A DNA stretch of 7,619 nucleotides from Oscillospiraceae bacterium (GTDB lineage: Bacteria > Bacillota > Clostridia > Oscillospirales > Oscillospiraceae): positions 1-7,619 of the forward strand of contig JAJQHT010000199.1 of NCBI GenBank assembly GCA_021199595.1. The letters run 5' to 3'. A program made the translations under genes and the position numbers. Position 1 is the stretch's first letter; every line of letters starts with the position of its first letter. Below, piece by piece: positions 5,730-7,619 of this stretch. The notes under the pieces are model-generated. The model ran no database searches and was not told the DNA's origin. It saw only the letters and a program-made list of their open reading frames with translations.

Positions 5730-6710
5730 TTATGACTGATGCGCCTCATACCACAGGCTCAGGTCAATGCCCAGGGATTCATACTCCTCGGCAGTCGGGC
5801 CATAGTTGTCATCGTCAAACGACCACTCATCATAGCCGGTGGGGATGAATATCTCCATATCGCTGCGCAGACGGTCACTGGAGAACTCATAGTACTGCAC
5901 AGAGCTGAGATAGTCATGAACAGTGGAGGCCGCGACCTGAGAGCCGCCTTCGCCCTGCCACTCCTGCTGGGAGTTGTCAGTTGCCTCGGCAGTCTCGCTG
6001 CTAGCCTCGCCGCTGCTGCCGCTGGGAGCAGTGCCACCACCGCCGGAGCTGGAACCGCCCAGCGTCAGATAGAAGCTGCCCATGAAGTCAGTGAACATAT
6101 GCAGGTGCCACATCTTCCACTCACCATCTTCCTTCACGAAGTCAACGCCGTAGGCTTCCCAGATGGTGTTGCCGGACTGGCCGCTCTCAGCGATCATGCC
6201 GGGGGAATACCAGAACGCCTTGGCGGTCTGGCCGTCCTCAGCCACCTCGATGATGGCAGTGGTGGTGACATGGAGCAGCAACTGGCCAACGCCGCCGTAA
6301 ATCTCCAGAATCTCGTCATCCGTCATGCCGGAGATGTCGATACCGTTGTTCTCGCAATAGCTCTTGGCACTGGAAAGCCAAGAGGTGTCATGGCCGTCCA
6401 CATAGGCTTCCCAGATGGAATCATAGCCCACATAGAAGCCCTGGTTCTGGCCGAAAGAGGCGGTCATCTGGTTTTCATATTCCTGAACCCAGATTTCCTC
6501 CATCTCCTCCTCATGCTCACCATAGCAGTGATACATGACATGGCGGCTCATGATGTTCTGAATCTCCTGCTGATCGAGGGCCTTCTGCGCCATGGCAGCC
6601 ACGTCCTCCAGCGTCAGCTCGTCAGCGGCCCAGGCCGTGATGCCCAGAGACGCCACCAGCGCTACTATGCACAGCAGGCTGATCAGATGTTTCCATACCT
6701 TTGATTTCAT
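5730..6710 (-). CDS. Secreted SnoaL/NTF2-like domain protein with linker and extra C-terminal segment
   Basis: This 326-residue protein starts with a clear Sec signal peptide: basic MKSKVWKH, a hydrophobic core (9-25) and likely cleavage after AWA (28). The mature part has an alpha-beta segment at about 45-215 that I read as a SnoaL-like/NTF2-fold domain. It opens with a helix containing QEIQNIMSRHVMYHCYGEH (48-66), has strands such as HVTTTAIIEVAEDGQTAKAF (147-166) and ends with DGEWKMWHLHMFTDF (195-209). This fold forms a conical pocket used for binding or for isomerase/dehydratase chemistry. A Gly/Ser/Thr/Glu linker follows (about 218-262), then an acidic, aromatic-rich segment (263-326). 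The two mature cysteines (62, 119) might form a disulfide. GGAGG (6722-6718) lies 7 bases before ATG 6710. The gene is transcribed alone. Its function is unknown; the fold call is by pattern, and no catalytic residues can be assigned with confidence. Confidence 0.75.
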   Translation of the reverse strand: MKSKVWKHLISLLCIVALVASLGITAWAADELTLEDVAAMAQKALDQQEIQNIMSRHVMYHCYGEHEEEMEEIWVQEYENQMTASFGQNQGFYVGYDSIWEAYVDGHDTSWLSSAKSYCENNGIDISGMTDDEILEIYGGVGQLLLHVTTTAIIEVAEDGQTAKAFWYSPGMIAESGQSGNTIWEAYGVDFVKEDGEWKMWHLHMFTDFMGSFYLTLGGSSSGGGGTAPSGSSGEASSETAEATDNSQQEWQGEGGSQVAASTVHDYLSSVQYYEFSSDRLRSDMEIFIPTGYDEWSFDDDNYGPTAEEYESLGIDLSLWYEAHQS

Positions 6711-6734
6711 TGTTTATCCTCCAAAGAAATTTTT

Positions 6735-6758
6735 CGGGCCTAACGCGATGGTGGCCCG
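6735..6758 (-). promoter_or_regulatory. 5' leader hairpin of the SnoaL-like gene mRNA
   Basis: Perfect 6-bp arms CGGGCC / GGCCCG enclose a 12-base loop. The hairpin begins about 3-4 bases after the expected transcription start (about 6761) and ends before the ribosome site at 6722-6718. No T-tract follows, so it is probably not a terminator. Hairpins at the extreme 5' end often protect mRNA from decay. Confidence 0.45.
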
Positions 6759-6767
6759 TCTGTAAAA

Positions 6768-6796
6768 ATAATAACATATATTTCCCGGTTTTGCAA
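6768..6796 (-). promoter_or_regulatory. Promoter of the SnoaL-like gene (extended -10)
   Basis: On the minus strand, TTGCAA (6796-6791, 4 of 6) is followed by a 17-base spacer and TATTAT (6773-6768, 5 of 6), with a TG one base upstream of the -10 (TGTTATTAT). This is a good sigma-A-type extended -10 promoter. It predicts a start near 6761 and a leader of about 50 bases. Confidence 0.6.
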
Positions 6797-6803
6797 CGGT
6801 TTT
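6786..6803. repeat. 11-base-period direct repeat CGGTTTT over the -35 box
   Basis: CGGTTTT occurs at 6786-6792 and 6797-6803 (plus strand), exactly 11 bases apart, and overlaps the -35 box at 6791-6796. Direct repeats of one helical turn are how OmpR/PhoB-type regulators bind. With only two copies of 7 bases, chance is possible. Confidence 0.35.
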
Positions 6804-6832
6804 TTATAATTTCAGAAAATTCTACAAACTAA

Positions 6833-6850
6833 TTGCCAATGTTTTGGCAA
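6833..6850. promoter_or_regulatory. 18-bp palindrome TTGCCAA-N4-TTGGCAA
   Basis: Perfect 7-base arms (6833-6839 and 6844-6850) flank TGTT. It lies about 37 bases upstream of the -35 box of the SnoaL-like gene and about 75 bases upstream of the first plus-strand promoter candidate. No U-tract follows on either strand, so it looks more like a dimeric regulator site than a terminator. Confidence 0.4.
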
Positions 6851-6924
6851 GTTTAGCCATCCCTTTAATCATAATTTTAATTTCCCTTAATGAAACGTAA
6901 TTAAACACCTCAGCCCGGACTTTT

Positions 6925-6986
6925 TATACAAGGCTGAAAATTTCCAATTATAATGATTGATGAACCTACCTAAATTGTGTTACACT
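6925..6986 (+). promoter_or_regulatory. Candidate promoters of the plus-strand gene
   Basis: Two overlapping options exist. The first is TATACA (6925-6930), an 18-base spacer and a perfect TATAAT (6949-6954). The second is TTGATG (6957-6962), an 18-base spacer and TACACT (6981-6986) with an extended TGT before it. The first has the better -10. Leaders would be about 90 or 57 bases. Confidence 0.45.
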
Positions 6987-6992
6987 ATGTAA
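6980..6992. promoter_or_regulatory. Perfect inverted repeat TTACA-CTA-TGTAA
   Basis: Five-base perfect arms flank a 3-base spacer. The repeat overlaps the second candidate -10 box of the plus-strand gene, so a bound protein would block it. It resembles the repeats at 2680-2692 and 5618-5631. Taken alone it is too short to be sure of. Confidence 0.25.
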
Positions 6993-7049
6993 TTAGTGCA
7001 GTGCGGTGTACCGCCGCGCCAATGATTTTATGGAAAGGAGCCACTGTCC

Positions 7050-7619
7050 ATGACTCAGCAAAGCAAATATTGGACCGCGCGGACACTAAAGTCCCGAGGC
7101 TGGACGGAGGCCCTTCAAAAAGAGCTTCTTCCCCGGCCCCAATACAGACACAGCGCCAGGGGCGGTTCTATCCGCTTTTGGAAAAAAAGCGACGTACTGG
7201 CCGCCGAGCAGTCTCCCCGGTTCCAGGCTCTTGCCGCGGAGATTGCAAATTCCAGCGAAACGCATTCCCCCGCTCCACAGGAAGAAAACGGGGCCGGGCA
7301 GCTCGCCCTGCATATGGCGGGAGATTTCCTGGACACAATATGGACAGAAGCTCCAAAGCAGGAAGGCCCCGCCGCCCTGCTGGGAGAGAAATATCACAGG
7401 GCTATTTTGCAGCTTCTGCCCGGCACTGAATGGGCCGTTCGCCTGGGGCCGGGAAAGTCCATGGGCCAGATAGATAATTATCTGTCCCTTGCCGCCCAAA
7501 AGCCATGCGATTTTTACGCCCGGCTCATCAAAAATTTTGTCACAGCAATGCCCTGGCTGGGGGAAAATCTGGATTCGTCCCACGCGGAAAAGCTGAAACG
7601 CCTGTATGCTCCTATCCTG
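7050..7619 (+). CDS. Unrecognised protein, N-terminal 190 residues (cut by right edge)
   Basis: The frame is open from ATG 7050 to the window end without a stop. AAAGGAG (7034-7040) lies 9 bases upstream, a good ribosome site. There is no signal peptide or TM segment, so the protein is probably cytoplasmic. The first 60 residues (MTQQSKYWTARTLKSRGWTE..., then a basic Pro/Arg/His-containing loop, SIRFWKKSDVLAAEQS at 40-55 and SPRFQAL) look like a small helical or winged-helix module. From memory, 'L-x-x-R-G-W-T ... V-x-x-A-E-x-x-x-x-F' patterns occur at the N-termini of various uncharacterised bacterial proteins. A polar Ser/Pro/Glu linker follows (about 67-82), then a helical region (84-190) with GDFLDTIWTEAP and YARLIKNFVTAMPWL. 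I do not recognise the family. Competing frames over this stretch lack a matching ribosome site. Nucleic-acid binding is only a guess. Confidence 0.75.
   Translation, partial: MTQQSKYWTARTLKSRGWTEALQKELLPRPQYRHSARGGSIRFWKKSDVLAAEQSPRFQALAAEIANSSETHSPAPQEENGAGQLALHMAGDFLDTIWTEAPKQEGPAALLGEKYHRAILQLLPGTEWAVRLGPGKSMGQIDNYLSLAAQKPCDFYARLIKNFVTAMPWLGENLDSSHAEKLKRLYAPIL

Larger units (their letters stand above)
6711..7049. other. AT-rich divergent intergenic region
   Basis: These 339 bases separate the divergent SnoaL-like gene and the plus-strand partial gene. No convincing coding sequence was seen. The region holds the SnoaL-like gene's ribosome site, leader hairpin and promoter (6718-6796), the 11-base-period repeat (6786-6803), the palindrome at 6833-6850, plus-strand promoter candidates (6925-6986), an ACA-N3-TGT repeat (6980-6992) and the plus gene's leader and ribosome site (7034-7040). 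From 6851 to about 6920 I see only AT-rich DNA without a named signal. Confidence 0.7.

Noticed and set aside
5739..6704. Plus-strand open frame of 321 codons opposite the SnoaL-like gene
   Set aside because: It has no ribosome site and no recognisable domain, and it mirrors the minus-strand gene almost exactly. The minus strand has promoter, ribosome site, signal peptide and terminator.
6660..6710. Lipoprotein signal (cysteine at residue 14) in the SnoaL-like protein
   Set aside because: The residues before Cys14 are S-L-L, not a lipobox, and the hydrophobic core continues past it. A plain Sec signal with AWA cleavage fits better.
6911..6936. CAGCC/GGCTG hairpin as a terminator
   Set aside because: The arms are only 5 bp with a 16-base loop and no T-tract follows on either strand. 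It also overlaps a candidate plus-strand -35.
7003..7014. GCGGT-GT-ACCGC inverted repeat in the leader of the plus-strand gene
   Set aside because: The arms are very short and it lies in GC-rich sequence, with nothing else supporting a site or RNA structure.
6977..7429. Plus-strand open frame overlapping the right-hand gene in another frame
   Set aside because: Its early codons fall in the promoter and leader region, it lacks a ribosome site at its start, and its product is Arg/Pro-rich as expected of a shadow frame. The frame from 7050 fits far better.
7086..7583. Minus-strand open frame of 165 codons opposite the right-hand gene
   Set aside because: No ribosome site or recognisable domain; it is antisense to the better-supported plus-strand frame.
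1..7619. CRISPR arrays, tRNA/rRNA genes, insertion sequences, attachment sites
   Set aside because: No regularly spaced repeats, no tRNA-like cloverleaf, no transposase or integrase motifs and no terminal inverted repeats were seen on either strand.

Overview
The window looks like chromosomal DNA of a low-redundancy, fairly GC-rich Firmicute, probably an Oscillospiraceae-type gut clostridium. This is an inference from the strong AGGAGG-type ribosome sites, the BceAB- and MacAB-like transporters without any outer-membrane component, and the style of the secreted proteins. No marker gene fixes the taxon. Six genes lie on the minus strand and one, cut by the right edge, on the plus strand. No rRNA, tRNA, CRISPR array, insertion sequence or integrase is visible.

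Read in the direction of transcription (right to left), the minus strand holds three units. (1) 6710-5730: a single gene for a secreted SnoaL/NTF2-like protein with its own promoter, a 5' leader hairpin and an intrinsic terminator. (2) 5543-2789: a two-gene operon for a BceAB-type peptide-antibiotic ABC transporter (ATPase and 10-TM permease, overlapping by 8 bases). A BceR-like operator lies upstream and a long-stem terminator downstream. (3) 2540-1: a three-gene operon for a MacA-like adaptor, a MacB/LolD-like ATPase and a MacB/FtsX-like permease that runs off the left edge. The adaptor and ATPase are 12 bases apart, and the ATPase and permease overlap by 4 bases (ATGA).

The plus-strand gene starts at 7050, is open to the right edge (190 codons visible), and is not a family I can name. 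It diverges from the SnoaL-like gene across a 339-base AT-rich region (6711-7049) that carries promoters in both directions and several symmetric or repeated short elements.

The theme is cell-envelope export and defence. BceAB-type systems sense and relieve peptide antibiotics that target lipid II-cycle intermediates. MacAB/YknXYZ-type systems export or protect against peptides and other amphiphiles. No histidine kinase or response regulator is in the window, although a BceR-type binding motif is. The most unusual points are the enlarged adaptor with what look like two lipoyl/hairpin modules and a Gly/Ser/Met tail, the two-part secreted SnoaL-like protein, and ACA-N3/4-TGT inverted repeats in all three intergenic regions. 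I do not see firm evidence for a wholly new system.
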